47,660 bases of DNA, from contig CAMBRC010000023.1 of NCBI GenBank assembly GCA_945869965.1, positions 1 through 47,660 on the forward strand, given 5' to 3'. Under the pieces are notes generated by a model. It was given only the letters and a program-made list of their open reading frames with translations, was not told the DNA's origin and did not search any database. Every line of letters begins with the position of its first letter. Position 1 is the stretch's first letter. Made by a program: the position numbers and the translations under genes. Positions 26,661 to 35,462 of this stretch are shown here, piece after piece. Source of the stretch: Asaia bogorensis. GTDB taxonomy: Bacteria > Pseudomonadota > Alphaproteobacteria > Acetobacterales > Acetobacteraceae.

Positions 26661-26964
26661 TCGCTGCCGCCAAACGTGCATGTCGGCCAAGTGCGGTAGC
26701 CGTGACTTGGGCCGTGCGGGCAGGCGCATGGCCCCGGCGCGCGCCGCATGACCCGGAGCGCGGATCGTCCGCCCGCCCGGTTCCCTTGGGGCGGGCAGTG
26801 CGCGAGTTACCAGGTTCCGCAATCCATCGGATCCGGGAATTAGGACACCAGGCTTTGTTTACAGTGGCCTGTTGATCCGCTACGTCCGTCCCAGTTCGAA
26901 CGAATTTTGTGGGCAGGACACTGGGATCGGCCCGCGCATGTCCGATCATGTCCGAGGGCCTCCT

Positions 26965-28833
26965 ATGCCGAACACCAAGACCGTTCTCATCGACCGCCAT
27001 CCTGGCCGCTCGAGCCAGACCATCGGCATGGCGCGGGTGCTCGGCACCGACCCCGACCTGATCCACGAGCCGTCGGTGGGCGTGGTCGGCACGAAGGGCG
27101 ACAGCCAGTGCTACCTGGGTGTGATGTCCAAGGTGGATGCGATCCATGCGCGGCTGAAGGCGCGGATCGGCCAGGAGCCGGGGCAGCTGCGGCTGCGGCT
27201 GACCCAGCCGGAATACACCATCGCCACCTCGGACGGGATCCGCAACGGCACGCGCGAGATGCGGTATTCGCTGATCGGCCGGGAGGTGACGCATGATGCG
27301 TTGAGCGAGCACCTGTCGGCCTCGGGACTGGCCGGGACGATCGCGGTGGTGGCGTGCGACAAACCGCCGGTGGGGGTGATGGCGGCGCTGCTGGAGCACA
27401 ACCAGCCGGCCATCATCATGTCGGACGGGCCGATCCGGCCGGGGCTTGATCCGCAGACCGGCGAGGCGCTGGACATCATCAGCGCCTATCAGGTTGCCGG
27501 GCACCCGGACGCGGCGCATCGCCACCACATCGCCTGCCATGCCTGCCCGGGCATCGGCAGCTGCGGCGGGATGTTCACCTACAACACCATGCAGACCTTC
27601 ATCGGCGTTGTCGGGCTGCAGCCGCTGCACATGGTGGCCACGCCGTCGGACGATCCGCGGCGGGTGCAGGACTATCCGGCCGAGCTGGTGGAGATGCTGG
27701 CGCGGATGATGGAGCGGGACCTCAAGCCGCGCGACATCGTGGTGCGCGATTCGCTGCGCAACGCGATGATCGTGACGATGGCGATCGGCGGTTCCACCAA
27801 TGTGACGCTGCATGCCCCGGAGATCGCGCGGGCGGCCGGCTATGCCGATTTCTGGCGGGAGGTGATGACCCCGGAGGAGTTCAACCACCTGTCGCAGCAC
27901 GTGGTGCCGGTGCTGACCGATGCGCGGCCCTATGGGCGGTATTCGATGATGGACATCGACCGCGTGGGCGGCGTTCAGGTGATTGTGCGCGAGCTGTTGC
28001 AGGCGGGGCTGCTGAACGGCGAGGTGATGACCTGCACCGGCGAGACGCTGGCAGCACAGGTGGCGCGCCTGGCGCCGCCGCCGCCGGACGGGGTGGTGAT
28101 CTATCCGGTGGAGCGGCCGTACAAGCCGACCGGCGGGCTGCGGGTGCTGGGCGGCAATCTCTCGCCCGACTTTTCGGCGATCCTGAAGCTGGCCGGCGTG
28201 GAGGGGGGGCTGGAAGGCAATGTGTTCCGCGGGCGGGCGCGGGTGTTCGAGAGCGAGCGGCAGCTGCTGACGGTGCTGGACGAGGCGCCGGAGTCGCTGC
28301 GGGACCACGACATGATCATCGTGCGTTACGAGGGGCCGAGCGGGGCGCCGGGCATGCCGGAGATGCTGGACCCGACATCGCGCATTACGACGCTGTGCCG
28401 GGAGCGCGGGATCGTGGTGGGGCTGATGACCGATGCGCGGTTCTCCGGCGGGTCGGTTGGGCTGGTGATCGGCCATGTGGGGCCCGAGGCGGCGCTGGGC
28501 GGCCCGATCGCGTTGCTGGAGGATGGCGACGAGATCGTGGCGGACCTGGGAACGAACGAACTGAACTGCACCGCTCTGGAGGATGCGGCCACGCGGGTGC
28601 TGCGCCAGGCGGCGTGGGACAGGGCGGTCGCGGAGAACGGCGGGACTCATCCGAATTGCGGCGTGGCCGATACGCGCCTGCTGCACCGGGCGCGGCTGAC
28701 GGCGGTGCCGGCAATCCGGGGCGGCGGGTTGCATCCGAACCGCGAGGTTTGGGTGCGGGCGGCTCGGGTGGCGGAGCGGTCGGGCTTTGTGCCGGGCAAC
28801 CGGTTCCGGCCGGGGGCGAGCAAGGGGTTTTAG
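26965..28833 (+). CDS. IlvD/Edd-family dehydratase, probably a sugar-acid dehydratase
   Basis: A 622-residue iron-sulfur dehydratase. From the ATG at 26965 the three likely cluster Cys are C49 (DSQCYLG), C131 (CDKPPVG) and C200 (GSCGGMFTYNTM), matching the family positions. Other family blocks are MAIGGSTNVTLHAPEIA, RYSMMDIDRVGG and the catalytic-Ser loop ARFSGGSVGLVIGH. The CDKPP sequence and extra CHAC near C200 differ from classic IlvD, so branched-chain amino-acid synthesis is less likely than sugar-acid dehydration, which also fits the tartrate dehydratase next door. GAGGG precedes 26965; the ATG at 26938 is an alternative. Base composition is unusually G-rich on the coding strand. Confidence 0.88.
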   Translation: MPNTKTVLIDRHPGRSSQTIGMARVLGTDPDLIHEPSVGVVGTKGDSQCYLGVMSKVDAIHARLKARIGQEPGQLRLRLTQPEYTIATSDGIRNGTREMRYSLIGREVTHDALSEHLSASGLAGTIAVVACDKPPVGVMAALLEHNQPAIIMSDGPIRPGLDPQTGEALDIISAYQVAGHPDAAHRHHIACHACPGIGSCGGMFTYNTMQTFIGVVGLQPLHMVATPSDDPRRVQDYPAELVEMLARMMERDLKPRDIVVRDSLRNAMIVTMAIGGSTNVTLHAPEIARAAGYADFWREVMTPEEFNHLSQHVVPVLTDARPYGRYSMMDIDRVGGVQVIVRELLQAGLLNGEVMTCTGETLAAQVARLAPPPPDGVVIYPVERPYKPTGGLRVLGGNLSPDFSAILKLAGVEGGLEGNVFRGRARVFESERQLLTVLDEAPESLRDHDMIIVRYEGPSGAPGMPEMLDPTSRITTLCRERGIVVGLMTDARFSGGSVGLVIGHVGPEAALGGPIALLEDGDEIVADLGTNELNCTALEDAATRVLRQAAWDRAVAENGGTHPNCGVADTRLLHRARLTAVPAIRGGGLHPNREVWVRAARVAERSGFVPGNRFRPGASKGF

Positions 28834-28946
28834 TGTTCCGGCTCGTTTTAATGGTTCGGCGGGCGTCGGAACACGGGCTTCATCTTGTGGGCCGACGCTG
28901 ACGGGCTGAAGGTCCCGCCGGCATCGGGCCACCAGGGAGGCAGTTC

Positions 28947-30110
28947 ATGCGCATTGTCGATGTTCGCGAGATGACCCGGCCGATCGCTTCGCCGATCCGC
29001 AATGCCTATATCGACTTCTCGAAGATGACGACCAGCCTGGTGGCGGTGGTGACCGACCAGGTGCGGGATGGGAAGACCGTCATCGGGTATGGGTTCAATT
29101 CCAATGGGCGGTATGGGCAAGGAGGGCTGATCCGGGAGCGGTTTCGCGATCGGGTGCTGGAGGCGCCGGCGGAGAGCCTGGTGAATGCTTCGGGGGACAA
29201 TCTCGATCCGGATGCCGTGTGGGCGGCGCTGATGAGGAACGAGAAGCCGGGAGGGCATGGCGAGCGGTCGGTGGCGGTGGGGACCATCGACATGGCGGTG
29301 TGGGACGCGGTGGCGAAGATTGCGGGCAAGCCGCTGTTTCGGCTGTTGGCGGAGCGGCATGGGATTGCGGCTGATCCGCGCGTGTTCGTGTATGCGGCGG
29401 GGGGATATTACTATCCGGGCAAGGATGTGTCGGCGCTGCGCGGGGAGATGCGGTCTTATCTGGATCGCGGGTACACCGTGGTGAAGATGAAGATTGGCGG
29501 GGCGTCCTTGGATGAGGACCGGGCGCGGATCGAGGCGGTGCTGGCGGAGCTGGACGGGAAGGGGCGGTTGGCGGTGGATGCCAATGGGCGGTTCGACCTG
29601 GAGACGGCGATTGCCTATGCCAAGATGATGCGGCCGTACGATCTGTTCTGGTACGAGGAGGCCGGCGATCCGCTGGACTATCACTTGCAGGCGGCGTTGG
29701 CGGAGTTCTATCCCGGACCAATGGCGACGGGGGAGAATCTGTTCAGCCATCAGGATGGGCGGAATTTGTTGCGCTATGGCGGGATGCGGCCGGACCGGGA
29801 TTTCCTGCAGTTCGATTGCGCGTTGTCCTACGGGTTGTGCGAGTTCCAGCGGACGCTGGGGGTGATGAAGGACATGGGGTGGAGCTGGCGGCGGTTGATC
29901 CCGCATGGCGGGCATCAGATGTCGTTGATGATTGCAGCGGGGTTGGGGCTGGGGGGGAATGAGAGTTATCCGGATTTATTCCAGCCATATGGCGGGTTTC
30001 CGGATGGGGTCAGGGTGGTGGATGGGCATGTGACGCTGCCTGAGTTGCCGGGGATCGGGTTCGAGGGCAAGTCCGATCTGTATGCGCAGATGCGCGACCT
30101 CGCCGCATGA
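28947..30110 (+). CDS. tarD: D(-)-tartrate dehydratase (enolase superfamily)
   Basis: A 387-residue enzyme of the mandelate racemase/enolase superfamily that dehydrates D(-)-tartrate to oxaloacetate. I recognise it as close to the Bradyrhizobium enzyme TarD. The equivalents of its known residues are present with an offset of two: Lys182 (KMKIGG) and His320 (IPHGGHQ) as catalytic bases, and Asp211 (VDANGRF), Glu237 (WYEE) and Glu263 (TGENLFSH) as Mg ligands. Blocks such as NSNGRYGQGG and NESYPDLFQPYGGF also match. GGGAGG lies 9 bases before the ATG. It overlaps the next gene by 4 bases. Codon use is rich in GGG, TTG and GTG, unlike the following genes. Confidence 0.92.
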   Translation: MRIVDVREMTRPIASPIRNAYIDFSKMTTSLVAVVTDQVRDGKTVIGYGFNSNGRYGQGGLIRERFRDRVLEAPAESLVNASGDNLDPDAVWAALMRNEKPGGHGERSVAVGTIDMAVWDAVAKIAGKPLFRLLAERHGIAADPRVFVYAAGGYYYPGKDVSALRGEMRSYLDRGYTVVKMKIGGASLDEDRARIEAVLAELDGKGRLAVDANGRFDLETAIAYAKMMRPYDLFWYEEAGDPLDYHLQAALAEFYPGPMATGENLFSHQDGRNLLRYGGMRPDRDFLQFDCALSYGLCEFQRTLGVMKDMGWSWRRLIPHGGHQMSLMIAAGLGLGGNESYPDLFQPYGGFPDGVRVVDGHVTLPELPGIGFEGKSDLYAQMRDLAA

Positions 30111-31201
30111 GCCGGCGCTTCCGGCTTGGGGTGATCGGCTTCGCCCACATGCACGTGAACGAGCTGGTGGAGCGCTTCGCCGCCACCGGACGCTGCGATT
30201 TCGTCGCCATCGCCGACACGGTGCCGGCAACGCCAAGCCTAATCGAGGTCGAGGGCAGCCGCCGCGCCAATCTCGTGCGGGCACAGCTTGCACCGGGCGG
30301 CCCGCGCGTCTTCGCCGACTGGCGCGCCATGCTGGCCGAGGTGCCGCTGGACATCCTGATCTTCTGTCCGGAAATCAGCCAGCATGCGGAGGTCGCTGAG
30401 GCCGCGGCCGGGCGCGGCATTCACCTGGTCACCGAAAAGCCGCTGGCCGGCACGCTGGCGGACGCTGATCGCATGGCGGCCGCCGCCGAACGGGCCGGGG
30501 TCGCGCTGGTCACCAACTGGCCGATCACCTGGCGCCCGGCGATCCGGCAGGTCAAGGCGATCATTGATTCTGGCGAGATCGGCGCGGTGGTGCAGTTCCG
30601 CTGGCGCAACATGGCCTCGCTGGGGCCGTTGGCGCATGGGAGTTTGCATCCCGGGGCGACAACGATCGGCCTGGTGAGCGAAGCCGAGAAGGCCAGCGAA
30701 TGGTGGCACCAGGCATCGGCCGGCGGTGGCGCGTTGCTGGATTATTGCTGCTACGGCGCGTGCCTCGCCGCCTGGCTCGTTGGCCCGCCGATCGAAGTGC
30801 GCGCGCTGGCGGCCAATCTCATGAGCCCCGGCGATGCCGAGGACAACGCCACCCTGCTGCTGCGCTTCCCCCATGCCGTGGGCACGATCGAGGCCAGCTG
30901 GACCAGCTTCCACAACGGCCTGCCAAACGGTCCGATCGTGATGGGAACCCACGGCACCATCGTGGTCGACGGCGCCGACGTGAAACTGTTCACCGAACGC
31001 GGTGCGGCGCTGCCCTCGCGGACCGAACAGGGGCCGAAGCTTCCTCCCGGTCGCGCCACCATCGCCGAGGAAATGCTGCACCACATCGAGACCGGCGAGG
31101 CGCTGCATCCCACCCTGGCCCTTCCCCTCAACCGTCAGGCGGTGGCAATCCTGGATGCCGGCCGCCGCGCCGCCGACACCGGCCGGGCGGTGACCCCATG
31201 A
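30107..31201 (+). CDS. Gfo/Idh/MocA-family oxidoreductase
   Basis: A 364-residue NAD(P)-dependent oxidoreductase. The N-terminal Rossmann fold reads LGVIGFAHMHVNEL, with MH in place of the more usual GxxG turn. The family signature is VTEKPLAG at about residue 110. The C-terminal alpha/beta substrate domain follows. It overlaps tarD by 4 bases and the next oxidoreductase by 4, so it is part of the same sugar-acid operon. The substrate is likely a polyol, sugar or sugar acid; the exact one is unknown. Coding-strand composition changes sharply from G-rich to C-rich at its start. Confidence 0.9.
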   Translation: MSRRFRLGVIGFAHMHVNELVERFAATGRCDFVAIADTVPATPSLIEVEGSRRANLVRAQLAPGGPRVFADWRAMLAEVPLDILIFCPEISQHAEVAEAAAGRGIHLVTEKPLAGTLADADRMAAAAERAGVALVTNWPITWRPAIRQVKAIIDSGEIGAVVQFRWRNMASLGPLAHGSLHPGATTIGLVSEAEKASEWWHQASAGGGALLDYCCYGACLAAWLVGPPIEVRALAANLMSPGDAEDNATLLLRFPHAVGTIEASWTSFHNGLPNGPIVMGTHGTIVVDGADVKLFTERGAALPSRTEQGPKLPPGRATIAEEMLHHIETGEALHPTLALPLNRQAVAILDAGRRAADTGRAVTP

Positions 31202-32262
31202 CCATCCGCATCGGCGCCATCGGCTACGGCGATATCGCCCAGCGCCGGCACTTTCCCCAGTTGCAGGAACTGCCCGGCCGCGCCGAGCTTGTCGCCATCG
31301 CCGGCCGCGACCCCGGCCGATTGGCCGATTGCGCCGCGCGCTTCTACATCCCGCACTGGTTTACCGACCCCGCCGAAATGCTGCGCCAACCGAACATTGA
31401 CGCGGTCCTGATCCTGACCCCGCCCGACACTCACGCCGCCTACGCCGAGATGACCGTCCATGCCGGCAAGCACGTCCTGGTCGAAAAACCGCTGGTCCCC
31501 AGCCTTGCCGAAGCAACCCTACTGGCCGACGCAGTACGCACCCAGGCACGCACCAAGCCGGTCACCTTCATGGCGCTGCCCTTCATCGAAACCCCCGACC
31601 ACATCCTCGCCGCCGACCTGATCGCCCGCGGTGCCATCGGCGAAGTCTCCGCGGTCGAATGCCACCGCGGCCATCGCGGCCCCACCCACGCCCCCTGGTT
31701 CTATTCCAAGGCCCAAGCCGGTGGCGGCGTCCTTGCCGATCTCGGGATCTACCACCTGACCTCCATCGCCGCCCTGTTCGGTCCGGCGACACACTTCTCC
31801 GCCACACTGTCCACGCGCTTCGCCACCCGGACCATGGATGACGGCACCACAATCCGCCCCGACGTCGAAGACGGCGCCCTGCTCAGCCTGGTCCTGGAAT
31901 CCGGCGTCATGGCGAGCATGCACGCCCACTGGAACGGCAGCCAACCACACACCGCAACCCGGGCCCGCGTCCTGGTGATCGGCCGCGAAGGCAGCCTCTA
32001 CTTCGGCGCGCCCGACGGCCTGGTCCACCTCTGGCGCCCCGACGGAAAACCCTTCGGCGGTGAGGACAACACCCACGACTCGCTGCCCGTCCGCAGCTTC
32101 CGGCCCGCCGGCGCCGGGACGATGCCCTCGATCGTCCGCGCCTTCGTCGAACGCATCGAAGCCGGCGATACCAGCACCCGCAGCCTGGATATCCAGGCCC
32201 ACGTGCTGGAAATCATTGCCCGCGCCTACGCGAATGAGGGGACGTTGACGACGAGGTTTTGA
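31198..32262 (+). CDS. Gfo/Idh/MocA-family oxidoreductase
   Basis: A 354-residue NAD(P)-dependent oxidoreductase, paralogous in fold but not closely similar to its upstream neighbour. Features are the Rossmann start IGAIGYGDIAQRRHF, the signature VLVEKPLVPS near residue 95 and the substrate-domain segment GGGVLADLGIYHL, which holds the family Asp and His. The start was placed at the ATG overlapping the previous stop (ATGA). It is the last gene of the dehydratase operon and ends two bases before an AT-rich hairpin element. Confidence 0.92.
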   Translation: MTIRIGAIGYGDIAQRRHFPQLQELPGRAELVAIAGRDPGRLADCAARFYIPHWFTDPAEMLRQPNIDAVLILTPPDTHAAYAEMTVHAGKHVLVEKPLVPSLAEATLLADAVRTQARTKPVTFMALPFIETPDHILAADLIARGAIGEVSAVECHRGHRGPTHAPWFYSKAQAGGGVLADLGIYHLTSIAALFGPATHFSATLSTRFATRTMDDGTTIRPDVEDGALLSLVLESGVMASMHAHWNGSQPHTATRARVLVIGREGSLYFGAPDGLVHLWRPDGKPFGGEDNTHDSLPVRSFRPAGAGTMPSIVRAFVERIEAGDTSTRSLDIQAHVLEIIARAYANEGTLTTRF

Positions 32263-32263
32263 A

Positions 32264-32378
32264 GCAAGGAAGATTCTTCTTTTTGTGAACAAAAAGAAGC
32301 AAAAAAACTTTTATCCATTAGGTTGAGCCCAACGGATGAAAGTTTTTTGCTTCTTTTTTTCAAAAAAGAAGGCCTTCC
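32264..32378. repeat. AT-rich double-hairpin element, copy 5
   Basis: The left hairpin at 32276-32299 has arms CTTCTTTTTGT/ACAAAAAGAAG; the right hairpin at 32350-32371 has arms CTTCTTTTTT/AAAAAAGAAG. The right stem begins C and ends G where other copies begin G and end C, a compensated change. The middle pairs AACTTTTATCC with GGATGAAAGTT. It lies exactly between convergent genes and its right border CCTTCC meets the stop codon of the hydrolase gene. Confidence 0.82.
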
Positions 32379-34526
32379 TTATTCCTCCAAGGCAAACGGC
32401 GCCGGATCGATGAACCGCTTCAACACATTGGTCGTCAACGTCCGCAACGTCCCCGGCACAACGAGGCTCCCCGCATAGGTCATCGACCCCACCGAGAACA
32501 CCGCGCCCCCGGCCGGCGTTTCGAAGAACGTCATATCCGCACAGGACCACTCCTCCTGCGGGAGGGGATGCCGATGCACCAGCATGTCCTCGTTCACCCA
32601 GCCGTAGTCTTCATGGATCACGACACCCTTGGCGACGATCAGCACATTCGGCGGCGAGCCGTATTTGAAGTTCACGCTGTCCAGCTCGAACCCCGCAGCC
32701 CCCCCGCCCATGAATCCGGTGTCGCCGAAGTCTTCTCCGACCGCAACGTTCAGCCCCTGCGTCATGAACGCCGCCCGCGGATTGTTGATGCCGTGGGTGA
32801 ACTTGTAGGGGAAGCCGAGATGCCGCCCCTGGCTGGAGAAGTTGATCCCCACCAGCTTGTGACCGGACCGCCCGACCCGCCGCCACAAGCCGCCATAGCC
32901 GCCGCCGAACTGGTTGTAGGACTCGCCGGGCTCGGTCGCCCAGATGCGGATGCCCGATTCCGCGCGCCGCACCTCAAGCGCATGCGGCGCAAACTCGCTC
33001 GGCTCGGCGCGCCAATAGAATCCGTTGCCGCCCAAATACATCAGCCGCCCGCCACCGGCGAGGAAATCCTCAAACCCCTGCATCATCCGATCGGAATGGT
33101 ATTCCGGATGCTGCCCGGCGATCACCACGCGATAGGGCGCCAGCGCCTCCGCCCCATCCTCATGCACATCGTGATCGGTGATGACGTCATGAGCGATCCC
33201 TTCCTGCGTCAGCCAATGCAGGAAATACCCGTCCGCCCCGATCCGCCCGGTGCCGGAGCCGCCCTCGATCGGGTCCATCAGGCTGAACTGCCGCGGCCGC
33301 GTATCGAGCTGCGGCCGCAGCATCGACACCAGCGAAACCCCGGAGCCATCGGAATGGTAGTTGTAGCAGGACAATCCGAACTGCGGATTCATGTCCGGCG
33401 TCTCGGTCAGCGCGCCCCAATCGCGCGCGCGCGCGGCAATCTCCGCCCCGCGCCCCGGCCGGACAAAACAGCCGTACACCTGGTAGCTGAAAGTCGGCAG
33501 CACAAACACAACGTCGGATGTCGGCTTGGCCGGTCGCACCACAAAGGGGATGTAGTCCTCGCCGGCATCGCTGCGGATATGCGCGGCATACAGCCCGCTG
33601 GGCCAGTCCGCCGGCACAGTCAGGGCAAAGCTCTCCTGCCAGCCAAGGTCGCCCTGGTCATCGTCGTGAAAATGGATCGCGCCGTACTGCCCGGGATCGG
33701 ATTTCCAGTCATGCACCGCGCCGCTCCAATTGGCCCCGGTCATCGCCCGCGTCGGCAGATTCAACAGCGTCGCATGCGCGGCCTGCGCCCCGGTATCGCT
33801 GGCGATCTGCGTCGGAATGCCGCGCGAGAAATCCCACGCCGCAATCCGCCCGCCAGCGTTCATAACCGCCGGCGCCTCGATCTTCCCGTTATAGTAAGCG
33901 CTGGCCGGAGCCCCGCTGCCATCCGGCGGCAGCGCGGCCAGAAAGACACTGCCAATGCCGCCGGGGCAGGGCAGGGCGCCCGGCGTCGACGCCGTACCAT
34001 CATCGGCCAACGGCTTGTGCGGCACCTGCGCCACGGTCAGCCGCCCATCCGCGCCCACCGTCCCGGTGATGTCGTACCACCGCCGCTCCCGCAACGGCCG
34101 CTTGACCTCGGCCGTGACAGCCCCGCCCGCCCCTTCAACCGCAAGCAACGCCCCGCCGCCCGCGCCAATGCCCAGCGACAAGGTCCAGCCGCCGATCGCA
34201 ACGGCAACAACACCCTGCCGCCCCTTGATCGGCGTCGTCGGCCAGATCGTCGCCCGCAGCGTCAGCCCGCCTGCCGGAACCGCCAGCGCCGGCACATGGC
34301 CAAAGCTGCCGAGAAAAGCATGCTGTTCCATCCCCGGCTGAACCCCGTCCAGCGGGCTCGGCATCGCGATCTCGGTATAGCCCGGCCCCTGTGGATTGGG
34401 ATCGGGACAGGTGTGGCGGACAAAGCTCAGGTCGAACGGCGCGCCGCCGGCGCTGGACACCATGAAGCGGATCGCCTTGCCCTGCTTGGCGCTCCAACGA
34501 TCGACATAGCCGGTCAGCTTGTGCAT
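32379..34526 (-). CDS. N,N-dimethylformamidase large-subunit-like hydrolase
   Basis: A 715-residue protein resembling the large (beta) subunit of N,N-dimethylformamidase, an iron-dependent amidohydrolase of about 760 residues. The N-terminal third looks like a beta-sandwich/lectin-like region (AAWDFSRGIPTQ). The central and C-terminal part has the family segments FVLPTFSYQVYGCF, CYNYHSDGSG and LAGGGRLMYLGGNGFYWR. No small-subunit gene is adjacent. The start MHKLTGYVDRW was preferred over the ATG four codons earlier because GAGG lies 6 bases before it. It is a single-gene unit bounded on both sides by AT-rich hairpin elements. True substrate is unknown; stand-alone family members probably act on other amides. 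Confidence 0.82.
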   Translation of the reverse strand: MHKLTGYVDRWSAKQGKAIRFMVSSAGGAPFDLSFVRHTCPDPNPQGPGYTEIAMPSPLDGVQPGMEQHAFLGSFGHVPALAVPAGGLTLRATIWPTTPIKGRQGVVAVAIGGWTLSLGIGAGGGALLAVEGAGGAVTAEVKRPLRERRWYDITGTVGADGRLTVAQVPHKPLADDGTASTPGALPCPGGIGSVFLAALPPDGSGAPASAYYNGKIEAPAVMNAGGRIAAWDFSRGIPTQIASDTGAQAAHATLLNLPTRAMTGANWSGAVHDWKSDPGQYGAIHFHDDDQGDLGWQESFALTVPADWPSGLYAAHIRSDAGEDYIPFVVRPAKPTSDVVFVLPTFSYQVYGCFVRPGRGAEIAARARDWGALTETPDMNPQFGLSCYNYHSDGSGVSLVSMLRPQLDTRPRQFSLMDPIEGGSGTGRIGADGYFLHWLTQEGIAHDVITDHDVHEDGAEALAPYRVVIAGQHPEYHSDRMMQGFEDFLAGGGRLMYLGGNGFYWRAEPSEFAPHALEVRRAESGIRIWATEPGESYNQFGGGYGGLWRRVGRSGHKLVGINFSSQGRHLGFPYKFTHGINNPRAAFMTQGLNVAVGEDFGDTGFMGGGAAGFELDSVNFKYGSPPNVLIVAKGVVIHEDYGWVNEDMLVHRHPLPQEEWSCADMTFFETPAGGAVFSVGSMTYAGSLVVPGTLRTLTTNVLKRFIDPAPFALEE

Positions 34527-34548
34527 GGCGAACCTCATTCAAGAAACA

Positions 34549-34671
34549 AGAAAGGCCTTCTTTTTCTGTAGAAAAAGAAGCAAAAAGACTTTCATCCATT
34601 TGACCGGCCGCAACGCCGGGCCAAACGGACAAAAGTTTTTTGGTTCTTTTTTTCAAAAAAGAACTGCTTCC
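34549..34671. repeat. AT-rich double-hairpin element, copy 6
   Basis: The left hairpin at 34557-34580 has the compensated arms CTTCTTTTTCT/AGAAAAAGAAG, as in copy 3. The right hairpin at 34643-34664 has arms GTTCTTTTTT/AAAAAAGAAC. It ends GCTTCC at the stop codon of the cyclase-family gene and starts shortly before the hydrolase start codon region. Confidence 0.82.
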
Positions 34672-35442
34672 TTACGCCGGCACCAGCGCCAGCACCCGCA
34701 GCGGACTCCCCGACCCCCCCAGGATCTTCAACGGCGGTGCGATGATCATCGCCCCGGTCGCCGGCAACTGGTCCAGGTTGCACAGGCACTGCAACCCCCA
34801 CCGGCCCGCGCCATGCATCAGCGTATGCGCGGGATACATCGGGTTCATCAGATGCGCCTGCCCGGCATCGGTTCCGATCGTCTCCACGCCCAAGCCGAGC
34901 GCCCCGCGATCGACCAGGAACTGCACTGCGGCCGCATCCGGCCCCGGCGTATGCGCCCCGTCGGCCAGCACATTGGCATAGGCCGCGCCGCTGCGCTTGG
35001 ACCAGTCCGATCGGAACAACACCCAGTTCCCCGCCGGGATTTTCCCATGCCGGGCCTCCCAGGCCTCGATCACCGGCACCGTCAACAGGTAGTCGCCGTC
35101 ATTCGCCGCCGCGGCCGAACAGTCGATGACGCAAGCCGGTGCCACCAGGTTCTGCACCGCCAGCGTATCGGTGGTGTTGTTCGGCAGGTCCTTGCCGGTG
35201 ACCCAGTGAACCGGCGCGTCGAAATGCGTGCCAGTGTGCTCGCCCACCGTGATGTTGTTCCAGTACCAGCCCGGACCGCGGTCGTCATAGCGGCTGATCG
35301 TCTCCATGCGGAACGGCGCGCACTGCCCGAACTCCGGCGGCAGCACGATGGTCGGGAAATCCGGCGACAGCGTCTGGGTCAAGTCGACAACGCGGACACG
35401 GCCAGCGAGCAGGTCGGCGGCGAGGTCAGTGAGGGTGGTCAT
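34672..35442 (-). CDS. Cyclase-family metal-dependent hydrolase (kynurenine formamidase-like)
   Basis: A 256-residue hydrolase of the cyclase family, which includes bacterial arylformamidase KynB and isatin hydrolase. The metal motif HxGTHxDAPxH appears as EHTGTHFDAPVHW near residues 73-83. Such enzymes open amide, lactam or lactone bonds with Zn or Mn. The start MTTLTDLAADLL is preceded by GGAAGGAA, 20 bases after the upstream gene. It is the last gene of the iorA operon, just before a hairpin element that may end the transcript. Its closest known role cannot be fixed from sequence alone. Confidence 0.9.
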   Translation of the reverse strand: MTTLTDLAADLLAGRVRVVDLTQTLSPDFPTIVLPPEFGQCAPFRMETISRYDDRGPGWYWNNITVGEHTGTHFDAPVHWVTGKDLPNNTTDTLAVQNLVAPACVIDCSAAAANDGDYLLTVPVIEAWEARHGKIPAGNWVLFRSDWSKRSGAAYANVLADGAHTPGPDAAAVQFLVDRGALGLGVETIGTDAGQAHLMNPMYPAHTLMHGAGRWGLQCLCNLDQLPATGAMIIAPPLKILGGSGSPLRVLALVPA

Positions 35443-35462
35443 GGCGGTTCCTTCCAGGTGGT

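Larger units (their letters stand above)
26185..26937. other. Long intergenic region with repeats, no gene seen
   Basis: About 750 bases separate the divergent helicase and dehydratase genes. I find no convincing coding frame on either strand. It holds a 21-bp tandem duplication and a 100-base hairpin (listed separately). The part next to the helicase start could be a long 5' leader, as is common for cold-regulated DEAD-box genes, but I see no specific proof. Confidence 0.5.

Noticed and set aside
26185-26937. Possible small genes in the long gap before the dehydratase
   Set aside because: Short frames on both strands are made of the tandem repeat and hairpin, with no ribosome site and no coding-like composition.
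26572-28932. Minus-strand frame of about 786 codons opposite the IlvD-like gene
   Set aside because: Antisense to a gene with intact catalytic motifs; its composition is that of a mirror frame.
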